Notes: generated by a model from the letters alone, not told the origin. DNA of 64,000 nucleotides from Flavobacterium panacagri (GCF_030378165.1 NZ_CP119766.1:124001-188000); one strand, 5' to 3'. Numbered from the stretch's first letter, positions 50,065 through 60,385 are shown. Made by a program: numbers and translations.

Positions 50065-51657
50065 TTAATTGTACCCAACATTAAAACCTGCTGGTTTTCC
50101 CATTAAATCGATTTGACTCTGTGGAATTGGCATGTTTACCATTGCTGGAGTCATTTTCAATTGTACTTCTCCAGAAATAGTTCCTGATGGACTTGAACGG
50201 AAATATAAATTTTGTCTTTCGACCAAAAGTCCAAGTCTTTTCAACAGAAACCATCTGTTATTTTCAAATGCTAATTCTCTTGCTGATTCGTCTAAATAAT
50301 TATTTAATGTCCAAGCTGTCAAATCAAAAGTGGTTACAGTGCTTTCAGGATTTCCAGTGTATCCTCTCCTTCTTACTTTGTTTAAATAAGCCAAAGCTTT
50401 AGTATCATTACCTAAATTATGATACGCTTCAGAAGCCAATAAATAAGTTTCAGCTAATCTGTAATACATATAATCTTTGTAACTATTTGAAGTCATTGGC
50501 AGTTTTTCTGAATCATGATATTTCTTTAAACTCCAATGCCAAGCTCTATAGTTTCCGTTTGGCGCTGCAATGGCTGGATTGGTAATTGGCTGTCCAAATT
50601 TTGGATTACTTGGAACGTTGATTTTATAATCTTGATAATTATCTGAATAATAATACGTTTTAAATCTCAAGTCATTTGTCTGATCGTATAATGATTTCAA
50701 ATAATTATTCGGATAAAACCATCCTAAAGCCTGACCTCCGTAAGCCACATCCTGAACCAATTCGCTTGTATTCAATTCGTAAGTTCTGTGGGTAAAAACA
50801 CTGCTCAACCAAGAACCACCGCCTCCGGCTAAATTATCATCAGGCCCTAATAAAAAGTCTTTTTGATAGGTAAACAGTGATTCTTTATGATTTCCGTTTT
50901 GTCCCCAAACATCAATAAGGTTTACCAAACCATGAGTTCCATCATTAATAATGGCATCAAATTGTGTTGCTGCTTCTGTCCAGTCTTGCTGCCATAAAGC
51001 GCTTTTACCGCGAATGTGTCTGGCAACACCTTGTCCGTAACGTCCTGGATCTACTTTAAAAGGAAGGTTGGCAATTGCATAATCCAAATCTCCATCAATT
51101 AATTTGTAAACATCTGCATCGCTGGCTACTTTATATTCAACTGGATCGTTGATGTTTTGAGGTGTTGTTGGAATCGTATCGATTAGAATGCCGCCATACA
51201 TTTGTTTTAAATCCAAATACAATTCGCCTCTAATTACACGAGCCTGTGCTACTAATCTTTTCTTAGCAGCTTCATCCATTTTTATAGATCTTGCCGAAGT
51301 AATAATAGCCGAACATCTGTCAATGATTTTATATCCCTGAATCCATTTTGAACCTGTAAACGACTGTGGGTTATGACCAGTTCCGTAAGGTGTATTCCAT
51401 GTTCTGTGCAAACCTAAATCGGTTGCCACCATAAAGAATACATTGGCCCATAAATCGCTGTTGTCCCCAGATGGCAGATTGTAAAAACGCATCTGGTTGT
51501 AAAGTGCATTAACTCCAACTTCTAAACCAGCCGGAGAATTGTAGATATAATCTACTGAAACCTGATCTTTTACTGTTTCCTCCAGAAAATCTTCGCACGA
51601 AGTAAGTCCTAAAGAAAGTCCGAAAATCAAAACAAATAGAAAATTTATATTTTTCAT
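50065..51657 (-). CDS. SusD/RagB family surface glycan-binding lipoprotein
   Basis: A 530-residue lipoprotein (lipobox GLSLGLTSC, Cys21) of the SusD family, which forms a lid over the SusC channel and binds the glycan. Helical TPR-like repeats and the family's conserved ends are visible: RLAETYLLASEAYHNLG, LDESARELAFENNRW and the final IDLMGKPAGFNVGYN. It starts 44 bases downstream of susC, with which it forms the canonical pair. The ligand is inferred to be a xylan oligosaccharide from the GH10 neighbour. Confidence 0.95.
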   Translation of the reverse strand: MKNINFLFVLIFGLSLGLTSCEDFLEETVKDQVSVDYIYNSPAGLEVGVNALYNQMRFYNLPSGDNSDLWANVFFMVATDLGLHRTWNTPYGTGHNPQSFTGSKWIQGYKIIDRCSAIITSARSIKMDEAAKKRLVAQARVIRGELYLDLKQMYGGILIDTIPTTPQNINDPVEYKVASDADVYKLIDGDLDYAIANLPFKVDPGRYGQGVARHIRGKSALWQQDWTEAATQFDAIINDGTHGLVNLIDVWGQNGNHKESLFTYQKDFLLGPDDNLAGGGGSWLSSVFTHRTYELNTSELVQDVAYGGQALGWFYPNNYLKSLYDQTNDLRFKTYYYSDNYQDYKINVPSNPKFGQPITNPAIAAPNGNYRAWHWSLKKYHDSEKLPMTSNSYKDYMYYRLAETYLLASEAYHNLGNDTKALAYLNKVRRRGYTGNPESTVTTFDLTAWTLNNYLDESARELAFENNRWFLLKRLGLLVERQNLYFRSSPSGTISGEVQLKMTPAMVNMPIPQSQIDLMGKPAGFNVGYN

Positions 51658-51701
51658 GATCTTGTTATTTTTTATTTATTGAAATGTCTTAAACCTTGTG
51701 A

Positions 51702-54700
51702 TTAGAAACCTACCTGCAATCCGATAACACAAGTAACAGGTTCTGGATAATCGTATATTTCTTTTTCTGGACTATACGATTGGTAATCGGTAAGGGTAAC
51801 CAAATTACTTCCTGTTACGTAAAGTCTCATATTGCTTAATCCTAATGGTTTCAGCGTACTTTCCGGGAATTTAAATCCAACTGAAACGTTTTGTAAACGA
51901 ATGTATGAGGCATCTTGCAATCCTAGAGTATTGATGTACGGCGGATCATTTCCGTCTCTTGGTCTCGGCCAGTTTCCTCCTGGATTTTCTGGTGTCCAAT
52001 AATCTTGTTTGATACCGTTTTTCACTCCTCGTAAAGAACCTCCACGAACATAATCGTATAAGAATAAGTTGTCTCTTGTAACTCCCTGAACAGTATAAAT
52101 ATCTGCTGAAAAATCAAATTGTTTATATTCTAACGCCACAGAGAAAGTTCCGAACCAATCCGGCATTTTAGACGTAATTACTCTGTCTTGATCTGGATTT
52201 GGATTGGCTCCATTTGACGGATCTGCGTCCCACAATTTTATATCTCCAGGATATAAAGTAGTTCCTGTTACCAGCGGAATATTTTCTCCTTCCTGATAAA
52301 TTCCAACTGCTTTGTATCTGTAATAAACATCAATCGGTTTTCCAATAAACCATAAGTTTCCAACAGCATCATCTTCTCTTCCGTCTCCGTCTGCATCTTT
52401 TCCGTAGATACTTACAATGCTGTTTTTGTTTTTAGTAAACGTGGCTCCCAGATTCAGTCTAAAATCTTTTGTTTTAATTGCATCGCCATTCAAAGTCACT
52501 TCCAAACCTTTATTGTTGACTTTTCCAATATTAGAAAGTTTGGTCGTGTAACCTGTATTCGCGTTAAGCGTTTCATAAATCAATAAATCTGAAGTATCGG
52601 TATTGTAAACCTCAACTGTTCCATTCAATCTATTTTTGAATAAACCGAAATCGGCAGCCAAGTTTAATTGAGTAGAAGTTTCCCATCTTAAATCTGGATT
52701 GGATAATTGCGAACCTGGCACATAACCCGAAACTTTTACACCATTGATAATGTAATCTCTCTGAGTTGCCGTTGCCATACTTTGATACGGATCTTTCGGC
52801 TGGTTTCCTACTTTACCATAACTTGCTCTTAATTTCAAGTTGCTGATTACTGGAACGTGCTCTCTCATGAATTCTTCATTCGAAACATTCCATGCTGCAT
52901 TGACAGCCGGGAAGAATCCCCATTTATTATTGGCTCCAAAAACAGAAGATCCATCAGCTCTTCCTGAAACTGTAAAATAATATTTGCTGTCGAAATCGTA
53001 CTCTAATTTTCCTGCGAAAGAAATCAGCGATCTTTCATTTCCTCCAATTTCAGGCGTATTTAAGAAAGCACTTTCTAAACCGTAAATCCCAAGAATATCA
53101 CTCGGAATTCTGCTTGCTGAGTTTCTAAAATCATTGTATTCCGAAGAAGTAATCTCATAAACTCCAGTTACGTTAAAATGATTTTTTTCGGCTACATTTA
53201 AATTATAATGCAAAATATTACTCAATTGATATTCTACGTTATCCTGAAAACGAATATAACCGCTTCCTTGTCCTGAGTTTGCAATTCCTGAAAGTGATTT
53301 TGAAGAATTGAAAGACATCGCTTTGTAATTCCACGATCTACGGCTGGCATTCAATTTATAAGTAAAACCTTTTGCCAGATTAATATCCAAAAAGATGTTC
53401 ATGATATCGTTACGATTTAATTCGTTTGTATTGGTTTCGTAAACATCAATCAAGGGATTTGGTGTTTCCTGAATTCCTCCCGGCAGATAACGGAAAGAAC
53501 CATCTTCATTATAAACCTGTCCTAATGGCGAGGTATTAATCGCATTATTCAAAATATTCCCCACATTCGGACGGTTCGATTCTGAATACTGAAGCGAAAC
53601 ATTCATTCCTACTTTCAGCCAATCTGTAATTCTTTGATCGACATTTACTCGCATCGCTACCTTATCGTAATCCGAATTAGCAATTACTCCAGAAGTATTG
53701 ATGTAGTTGATACTAGAAAAAATACTAGTTTTCTCTGTTCCAGATGAAATGCTCACACTATGGTTATTGGTTACGCCCGTTCTTAAAACCAGTTTTTCCC
53801 AATCAATATATTTTCCAGATTGAACAGATTCCAATTCTAAAGGAGTAAAAACCTGATCGTCTGGTCTGTAAACTCCACCATTGCTTGTTCTGTAGGCTTC
53901 TCTTTTTAGCTGTGCAAATTCTTCTCCACTGTAAACATCAAAATTTCTATTGATGGTCTGAACTCCCGAAAAACCATTATAAGAGATTTTTGCCTTTCCT
54001 GTTTTTCCTCTTTTAGTCGTAATTAAGATTACACCATTTGAAGCTCTTGCTCCATAAATAGATTGAGCAGCGGCATCTTTTAAGATTTCTAGAGAAGCAA
54101 TATCGTTGGCATTAATATCATTAATGTTTCCAATTACGATTCCGTCTGCAATAACAATTGGCTCGTTGCTTCCATTAATCGATTTTTTTCCTCTAATTTG
54201 GATGGAAGAAGAACTTCCCGGTCCGCCATCATTTAAACTTACTTGTACTCCGGCAGCTTTACCACGAAGCATTTCTCCAACATCTGAAGTTGCTACTTTG
54301 GTCATGTCACCCGGTTTTACCGAAGCCACAGAACTGATTACGTCGCTTTTCTTTTTGGTGCCATAACCTACAACGATGATTTCGTCTAAGGCTTGAGAAC
54401 TTGGTTTTAAAACTACTTTTAGGTTTTTCTTGTTTTCGGTTTCCACCGAAACCTCATCCATTCCGATGAAAGAGAATACAAGTGTACTTTTTGGGGCAGT
54501 ACTGATTGTGAAGTTACCGTCGAAATCGGTTTGGGTTCCTTTTGTACTTCCTTTAACGTGAACGTTTACACCCGGAAGAGGCAATCCTGCATTATCGACT
54601 ACTTTTCCAGTAATCGAACTTTCTTGTGCACTCGCAGTGGTTGAGAGAATACACATCAGAAGTAATACAACTAGTTTGAGATATTTTCCTTCACGGCAAA

Positions 54701-54728
54701 ACATCTTTACAGGTTTGTTTTGTTTCAT
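51702..54728 (-). CDS. SusC/RagA family TonB-linked outer-membrane transporter
   Basis: A 1008-residue TonB-dependent transporter: long N-terminal region and signal (LVVLLLMCILSTTASAQ, about 19-35), carboxypeptidase regulatory-like domain (about 36-115, ITGKVVDNAGLPLPGVNVHVKG), plug with SusC motifs (VVGYGTKKKSDVISSV, SIQIRGKKSINGSNEPIVIADG), and a 22-strand-type barrel ending TCVIGLQVGF. It imports glycan oligomers powered by TonB. The upstream ATG at 54728 was kept; a Met at residue 9 is an alternative. No exact TAnnTTTG is seen before the gene (CACATTTG at 54778-54785 is one base off). Confidence 0.95.
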   Translation of the reverse strand: MKQNKPVKMFCREGKYLKLVVLLLMCILSTTASAQESSITGKVVDNAGLPLPGVNVHVKGSTKGTQTDFDGNFTISTAPKSTLVFSFIGMDEVSVETENKKNLKVVLKPSSQALDEIIVVGYGTKKKSDVISSVASVKPGDMTKVATSDVGEMLRGKAAGVQVSLNDGGPGSSSSIQIRGKKSINGSNEPIVIADGIVIGNINDINANDIASLEILKDAAAQSIYGARASNGVILITTKRGKTGKAKISYNGFSGVQTINRNFDVYSGEEFAQLKREAYRTSNGGVYRPDDQVFTPLELESVQSGKYIDWEKLVLRTGVTNNHSVSISSGTEKTSIFSSINYINTSGVIANSDYDKVAMRVNVDQRITDWLKVGMNVSLQYSESNRPNVGNILNNAINTSPLGQVYNEDGSFRYLPGGIQETPNPLIDVYETNTNELNRNDIMNIFLDINLAKGFTYKLNASRRSWNYKAMSFNSSKSLSGIANSGQGSGYIRFQDNVEYQLSNILHYNLNVAEKNHFNVTGVYEITSSEYNDFRNSASRIPSDILGIYGLESAFLNTPEIGGNERSLISFAGKLEYDFDSKYYFTVSGRADGSSVFGANNKWGFFPAVNAAWNVSNEEFMREHVPVISNLKLRASYGKVGNQPKDPYQSMATATQRDYIINGVKVSGYVPGSQLSNPDLRWETSTQLNLAADFGLFKNRLNGTVEVYNTDTSDLLIYETLNANTGYTTKLSNIGKVNNKGLEVTLNGDAIKTKDFRLNLGATFTKNKNSIVSIYGKDADGDGREDDAVGNLWFIGKPIDVYYRYKAVGIYQEGENIPLVTGTTLYPGDIKLWDADPSNGANPNPDQDRVITSKMPDWFGTFSVALEYKQFDFSADIYTVQGVTRDNLFLYDYVRGGSLRGVKNGIKQDYWTPENPGGNWPRPRDGNDPPYINTLGLQDASYIRLQNVSVGFKFPESTLKPLGLSNMRLYVTGSNLVTLTDYQSYSPEKEIYDYPEPVTCVIGLQVGF

Positions 54729-54942
54729 AAAATAATTGTTTGGTTAGTTAGATAGAAATCAGTCATGATTTATGTTGCAAATGTGACTAATAAATGATGG
54801 TTTTAGGGGAGGAAAACATTCGCATTTGGGGGCGTGAATGTGTTTATTTGCGAATTTCATGCTTTGTAATGCCTTAAAAAACGGGATTCGTAATATAAAC
54901 CTTAAAAAATTGTGAGGTGCTTATTTTTTTTAGTTCTGGTTA

Positions 54943-55045
54943 TTTAACCGCAAAGCACGCAAGGAATAAAAGCGCAAAGTCCGCAAGTTTTAATATTCAA
55001 ACTTTTGCGGACTTTGCGTAAACCTTCGCGCGCTTTGCGGTTAAA
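54943..55045. repeat. Inverted repeat between susC and the hybrid regulator gene
   Basis: Outer arms TTTAACCGCAAAGC (54943-54956) and GCTTTGCGGTTAAA (55032-55045) are perfect. Inner AAGCGCAAAGTCCGCAA and TTGCGGACTTTGCG are also complementary. The surrounding 324-base gene gap otherwise holds only AT-rich DNA. Confidence 0.78.
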
Positions 55046-55052
55046 TAGGAGG

Positions 55053-58000
55053 TTAATTTTTCACCTGAGCCCCTTTATACTCACTTGGCGATAAATTATA
55101 AAACTTTTTAAATTCTTTACTAAAGTGTTTTCGATCATTAAAACCTACCATATAAGTAACTTCAGAAACCGAATAACTAGTATTGATTAAAAGACTCGCC
55201 GCTTTCTTTAAACGCATATTTTTAATAAGGCCAGCCACAGACTGATTCGTCAGCGTTTGTACTTTTTTATATAATACTGTTCTGCTCATTCCGATTTCGT
55301 TGACCAGATCGTTTACATCAAAATCAGTATTATCGAGATTGGCTTCAATAATCTGAATTAGTTTTTTTAGGAACTGTCCTTCGGGTGTATTTAGATTTTC
55401 CTGTTCCGTATCTTCAATAAATCCGTCACCATATTTCTGACGCATGATTTCTTTGGCTGATAATAAATTCGCAATCGTCAGTTTTAATTCTTCAATACTG
55501 AAAGGTTTCGAAATATAAGCATCTGCACCAGTTGAAAGCCCTTCGATTCTGTTTAAAGTTGACGATTTTGCTGTCAATAAAATAACCGGAATATGATTGG
55601 TATTCTGACTTGTTTTTAAAATCGTACACAATTCAAATCCATCCATTTCTGGCATCATCACGTCGGTTACAATCAAATCCGGAATTTCTTTTTCCATATA
55701 TTCCAGCGCCTGGATTCCATTTATGAATTTCAGCACTTTATAATCGGCGTACAAAATATCGTAGACAAAAGAGAGCACTTCTTCATTGTCTTCAATTACT
55801 AGGACGGTCTTTTTAGAAGTGTTTTCCGGTTCCTCTAAATATTCGGGTTCATAAAGATCAATTTCAGTTTTAACATCTGAAATCGGATTTGCATTTTCTT
55901 CAATCTTAACCGAATTTTCAACAATCTGCGATTTCTTAAAATGCTCTTTTCCTTTCTTTAAAGTAATTGTAAAAATGGTGTTGAAATTAGCGTCGGCTTC
56001 AGTCTGTACTTTTATTTCGCCATGATGTAATTCAACAATACTTTTACTTAGCGCCAAACCAATTCCGCTTCCTAAATTGGCGCTTCCGCGTTCGTCCAGC
56101 TGAAAAAAGTTCTTGAAGATTTTCTTCTTTCTATTTTCTGGAATCCCAATTCCGTTGTCTTTTACTTTAATTTCAATCAAATCAGAATCTTCTTTTTGCT
56201 CGACAGCCAAAGTAATTCTGCCATTCTTGCCCGTAAATTTAAAAGCATTCGAAAGCAGGTTATAAATCACTTTCTCCATTTGATTTTTATCGAAATAAAT
56301 CAAAGCCGTATTGATATTCAGCACAAACTTATAATCGATTTTTTTCTCTACTGCAATGCCTCGGAACGATTCATAAATATCAAAACAAAACGAAACAATA
56401 TCTTGCTGTTCGCAATAGATTTTCATGCTTCCTTTTTCGGCTTTTCTGAAATCCATTAATTCGTTAACCAATTTCAAAAGGCGATCCGAATTGTTTTTAA
56501 TGATTTTCAGTTTATGTTCCAGATTCGAATTCTTTTCGGCTCCATTTAATAATTCTTCAACTGGCCCGCTTATCAGGGTTAATGGCGTTCTAATTTCGTG
56601 TGAAACATTCGTGAAGAAATCCAGTTTCATTTTATACAATTCTTCCTGTCTTTCTTTTTCAACCTGTTCCAGATAATAAGCTTGTTTTAATAATTCACGG
56701 TTTCTTAAAAAACGGAACAATAAAACTCCGGCTCCTGCTAGTAAAGCAACATAAATTAAGTATGCCCACCACGTTTTCCACCAGGGCGGTAACATAATAA
56801 TTTTTAAAGTTTTAACCGACGGATTCCACTCTCCGCCTCCGCTTGAAGTTTTGATTTTTAGAGTATAAGTTCCCGAATTCAGGTTCGTCAAATTGATGTA
56901 ATGCTGTGAACCTATTACATGCCATTCGTCTTTATTAAACGAACTTTCCAGTTTATACGCATATTCACTTTTTTCGGGCGAAATAAAATTCATGGCACTA
57001 AATTCTATTCCAATATAGCCCTGATCGTGTTTTAAAGTGATTTCAGAAGTTTCGCTAATACGTTTTTCCAACGAAACCTCTTTATTTCCTGGTCTGATTT
57101 CTTCATTATTTACGATTAGTTTGGTTAGGACAATTGGCGCTTTATCTTCGGTTTTAATTAATTTCGAAGGATTAAAAAGCACTAATCCGTTCGAACAGCC
57201 AAAAGCAAGTTCTTTAGCATTCAGCTGTATACTGCAATTATTAGAAAACTGCTTTACTTTCAATCCATCTTTCGATGAATAAGAAGTAATTTCAAAATCG
57301 GAAATTCTAAAAGTCGGACTTAACTTTTTGGTTTTTAACTTATAAAGCAAATTATTATCGCTAATCCAGATATTTCCTTCCGAATCTTCCGAAATACTTT
57401 TTATGGTTTCATCTGTAAAACCCATCGAACGGTTGATTTCAAAGAATCTTCCTTTCTTTTCGTCAAATAAATTCACGCCTCCGCTTTCGGCACCGATCCA
57501 AAATCGGTTTTTAGAATCGGTAAACATGACAGTAAGACTGTTGTTAGACAAACCGCTTTTTCCGCCGGTTTTAAAAACTCTTGTAACCTTTTTTAGTTTT
57601 TTATCGAAATAATTCAAACCGTATTGTGTAGCAATCCAAAGTCCGTCTTTTCGGTTCACCAAATCGGTAATAAAATTATCGCTAAGCGAATTCGAACTGC
57701 CGTCTGCCATATAAATTTCGACCGTTCCGTCGGGCATTACTTTTTTCAGTCCGTTTCCGTTGGTTCCAACCCAAAGATCTTCATTATCCATCAACAAAGA
57801 AGTAATCGGACGTTCTCTTTCTTTGGAATCCTTTCGCGAAAGCGAGATAAACTGAAATGTTTTACTGCTTTTATTGAATTTAAATAATCCGTTGAAAGTC
57901 CCACAAAATAAATTCTGCTTGTTCTGATTGACCAAAGCTGTAATCATATTCACGCTTTTGTCAAAATCATAACCTTCAATCTGATACGTTGTGTTTCGGT

Positions 58001-59186
58001 TATTTCTAAAATCAAGATAATTTAAACCTCCTCCATTCGTTCCAACCCATAGAGCACCGTCATTTTCTCGTGCAACCGCATTGACAAAAGCGGTATTTAA
58101 TCCGAAATTCGGTTTAACCACTTCTCTGATGTTGGTGAAATTGGCATTTGTTTTCTGAAAAAGATTAACTCCTCCTCCATTTGTACCAATCCAAATATCA
58201 TTGTGACGATCTTTTAAAAAGCATTTTACATCATCGTCTGAAAGGCTGTAACTTTCTAACGGATTGTGTCCGTATTTGGTAAACTGATTTCTGTCTTTTT
58301 TGTAAACACACAAACCGTTTTTTGTAGCAAACCAAATCGTATTATTGTCCACTGCAACAATATCATTTACCCAGTTTGAGGATAAACTATTTCTGTTATT
58401 TGTATTCAGCAGATAATTTTTGACAACATTTTTATCGACATCAAAATGAAAAACGCCATTGGCTTCGGTTGCAAACCACAAATCGCCATTCTTTTCTTTG
58501 ACGACTTTCCAGATTTTAGATTTTAGTAAAGCTTCATTTTCTACCAAAGCTTTTGGAAGCGTTTTTTTAGAACCGTTTTTAGGATCAAAACATTCCAAAC
58601 CTTTAGAAGTTCCAACTAAAACTCCATAATTACGATCGTAAAACAAAGACAAAACCCTGCTTTTTCTGAATGGCGAATTATGATCGTTTGAGATTTCTTC
58701 CAGTAAATATTGCTGTCTGTTCAGGCGTTTGATTCCGCCAAAAGTTCCAATCCAGATTCGGTTTTCATCGTCCTGAATTATGGAAGAAATATAATTTCGC
58801 CCGCCTTTTATTTTCTGGACATCGACACGTACAAAACTTCTTTCGTTTTTATTAAAAAGATTCAGTCCGTTATTGGTTCCAATCCAAAGTTCTTTTTGAT
58901 TGTCTTCCAGAATTACATTTACGTGATTATTGCTGATACTGTTCAAAATGTCCTTATTGTAAACATATCGAAGGAAATCATATCCGTCATAACTAATCAA
59001 GCCGTTCGCCGTTCCGATCCAAATAAAACCTTTTTTGGTTTGATGAATACTCGAAATCATACTCTGCGAAAAACTGGTATCATAGTTAATATGGTCAAAG
59101 TACAAATCGGAACTTTGAGCAAATGAACTGACAGCAGTTGCAAAAAATAGAATAAAACTTAAAATGTAGTTTTTGATGCTTTTCAT
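55053..59186 (-). CDS. Hybrid two-component system regulator (HTCS)
   Basis: A 1377-residue one-protein two-component system controlling the locus. A signal peptide or anchor leads (SFILFFATAVSSFAQ). A periplasmic sensor of Reg_prop repeats follows (about 35-720, two beta-propellers with recurrent WIGT, LWVGTNGGGL, FWIGAESGGVNLF), then a Y_Y_Y domain (about 760-830) and a membrane helix (WWAYLIYVALLAGAGVLLF). HisKA has His863 in FFTNVSHEIRTPL, followed by HATPase_c (KDNGIGIPE, GSGIGLAL), a receiver with phospho-acceptor Asp1175 in TDVMMPEMDGF, and an AraC-type DNA-binding domain at the end (about 1270-1377). I start at ATG 59186 (MKSIKNYILSF); upstream in-frame residues do not look like a signal peptide. 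Confidence 0.95.
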   Translation of the reverse strand: MKSIKNYILSFILFFATAVSSFAQSSDLYFDHINYDTSFSQSMISSIHQTKKGFIWIGTANGLISYDGYDFLRYVYNKDILNSISNNHVNVILEDNQKELWIGTNNGLNLFNKNERSFVRVDVQKIKGGRNYISSIIQDDENRIWIGTFGGIKRLNRQQYLLEEISNDHNSPFRKSRVLSLFYDRNYGVLVGTSKGLECFDPKNGSKKTLPKALVENEALLKSKIWKVVKEKNGDLWFATEANGVFHFDVDKNVVKNYLLNTNNRNSLSSNWVNDIVAVDNNTIWFATKNGLCVYKKDRNQFTKYGHNPLESYSLSDDDVKCFLKDRHNDIWIGTNGGGVNLFQKTNANFTNIREVVKPNFGLNTAFVNAVARENDGALWVGTNGGGLNYLDFRNNRNTTYQIEGYDFDKSVNMITALVNQNKQNLFCGTFNGLFKFNKSSKTFQFISLSRKDSKERERPITSLLMDNEDLWVGTNGNGLKKVMPDGTVEIYMADGSSNSLSDNFITDLVNRKDGLWIATQYGLNYFDKKLKKVTRVFKTGGKSGLSNNSLTVMFTDSKNRFWIGAESGGVNLFDEKKGRFFEINRSMGFTDETIKSISEDSEGNIWISDNNLLYKLKTKKLSPTFRISDFEITSYSSKDGLKVKQFSNNCSIQLNAKELAFGCSNGLVLFNPSKLIKTEDKAPIVLTKLIVNNEEIRPGNKEVSLEKRISETSEITLKHDQGYIGIEFSAMNFISPEKSEYAYKLESSFNKDEWHVIGSQHYINLTNLNSGTYTLKIKTSSGGGEWNPSVKTLKIIMLPPWWKTWWAYLIYVALLAGAGVLLFRFLRNRELLKQAYYLEQVEKERQEELYKMKLDFFTNVSHEIRTPLTLISGPVEELLNGAEKNSNLEHKLKIIKNNSDRLLKLVNELMDFRKAEKGSMKIYCEQQDIVSFCFDIYESFRGIAVEKKIDYKFVLNINTALIYFDKNQMEKVIYNLLSNAFKFTGKNGRITLAVEQKEDSDLIEIKVKDNGIGIPENRKKKIFKNFFQLDERGSANLGSGIGLALSKSIVELHHGEIKVQTEADANFNTIFTITLKKGKEHFKKSQIVENSVKIEENANPISDVKTEIDLYEPEYLEEPENTSKKTVLVIEDNEEVLSFVYDILYADYKVLKFINGIQALEYMEKEIPDLIVTDVMMPEMDGFELCTILKTSQNTNHIPVILLTAKSSTLNRIEGLSTGADAYISKPFSIEELKLTIANLLSAKEIMRQKYGDGFIEDTEQENLNTPEGQFLKKLIQIIEANLDNTDFDVNDLVNEIGMSRTVLYKKVQTLTNQSVAGLIKNMRLKKAASLLINTSYSVSEVTYMVGFNDRKHFSKEFKKFYNLSPSEYKGAQVKN

Positions 59187-59364
59187 AAACAAAATAGAAT
59201 AAACGCCCGAGTAATTTAATTTCAATAAACCTATGAAAAAAATCAATCGAATGCACTGCAAAATACCGCTATTGCGAAAAATAAAGGAGGGAGTTTTTTC
59301 TTTTTAAGGGGTGTAGATGTACTTTCTCCCTAATTTTTAAGAGTAGTTTTTTAATTTGGAGCTA

Positions 59365-59452
59365 ATTCCAGCTATCCGCTATATCTTTTGTGGTCTCGTT
59401 TTTATTTTACGAGACCACAAAGGATATCGCTCCTATCTGGGCTAGGGCAGTC
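59365..59452. repeat. Dispersed hairpin element, copy 2 (reverse orientation)
   Basis: A 13-bp hairpin (59387-59399 with 59409-59421, core GGTCTCGT/ACGAGACC) lies in a frame (CTATATCTTT... and GGGCTAGG) matching the reverse complement of 18601-18695. It is the only structured sequence in the 371-base gap 59187-59557. Confidence 0.75.
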
Positions 59453-59557
59453 ATTTTCAAAAGTCCGTTTTTTATTGAATTAAAATTAGAAAGCGGAAGT
59501 ATCCATTTTTAATTTATATTTAATCAAAAAATACGATTCTGTTTTTCAAAACTAAAC

Positions 59558-60385
59558 ATGCAACAATTAGAAGATATAATAAATCACGTTTCAACTAAAA
59601 ACAAAAGAAACCTCTTTACCTTTTTGACAGGAGCCGGACTTTCTTCAGAAAGCGGCATTCCAACTTACAGAGGTGTTGATGGAATTTGGGTCAAAGGAAC
59701 ACAATTTCATAAACCGGAAGAATTTGGAACTTTTAAATACTTTAAAGAACATCCCGAAGAAGTCTGGCAATATTCTTTGTTTAGAAAGAAAATGTTTCAA
59801 AATGCCAAACCAAATGAAAGTCATTACGAATTGGTTGAAATTGAAAACATCCTGAAAGACCGATTTCATCTTATTACCCAAAACATTGATAATTTACACC
59901 GACAAAGCGGAACCGAAAGAATTTTCGAAATCCATGGCAACAATAGAGAAATTAAATGTTCGAAAGGCTGTAAAGAAATCGTAAAGCTACCTGAAGAAAT
60001 AAAAGGAAAAGAAATTGACGAAGATCTGACTCAAAGAGAAATAGAACTTTTAAAATGTCAAAGTTGCGGAAGCTGGATGAGACCTAATATCTTATGGTTT
60101 GATGAATATTATGATGAGAAAACCAATAAAAAATTCAGTTCTTTAAAAATTGCTAAAAATTCGGGAATACTATTTATTCTGGGAACTTCGGGCGCGACAA
60201 ATCTCCCGATTGCAATTGCAGAAACCACTCTAAAATATGGCGGAACTATTGTTGATATCAATATAGAAGACAATCAGTTTACCGCTTTGATAAAGGATAA
60301 AAAAAATAAAATCATCATTCGTAAAACATCGACTGAAGCTTTAAAAATCATAAAAGAGATGATTAAAAATATACAACTGACTTAA
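59558..60385 (+). CDS. SIR2 family NAD-dependent protein deacylase
   Basis: A 275-residue sirtuin. Its Rossmann motifs are FLTGAGLSSESGIPTYRGVDG (split as FLTGAGLSSESGIP and TYRGVDGIW) and LITQNIDNLHRQSG. The catalytic His is in FEIHGNNRE (about 129). The zinc site is formed by two Cys pairs: CSKGC and CQSCG. The C-terminal GTSGATNLPIA binds NAD. It removes acyl groups from lysines and produces nicotinamide and O-acyl-ADP-ribose. It shows no fused domain of a phage-defence type. The next gene starts 5 bases later. Confidence 0.93.
   Translation: MQQLEDIINHVSTKNKRNLFTFLTGAGLSSESGIPTYRGVDGIWVKGTQFHKPEEFGTFKYFKEHPEEVWQYSLFRKKMFQNAKPNESHYELVEIENILKDRFHLITQNIDNLHRQSGTERIFEIHGNNREIKCSKGCKEIVKLPEEIKGKEIDEDLTQREIELLKCQSCGSWMRPNILWFDEYYDEKTNKKFSSLKIAKNSGILFILGTSGATNLPIAIAETTLKYGGTIVDINIEDNQFTALIKDKKNKIIIRKTSTEALKIIKEMIKNIQLT

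Noticed and set aside
59558..60385. Sirtuin as part of a SIR2 anti-phage system
   Set aside because: It is a stand-alone deacylase with zinc Cys pairs, no fused effector domain and no defence partner such as an Argonaute, HerA or DSR-type domain.
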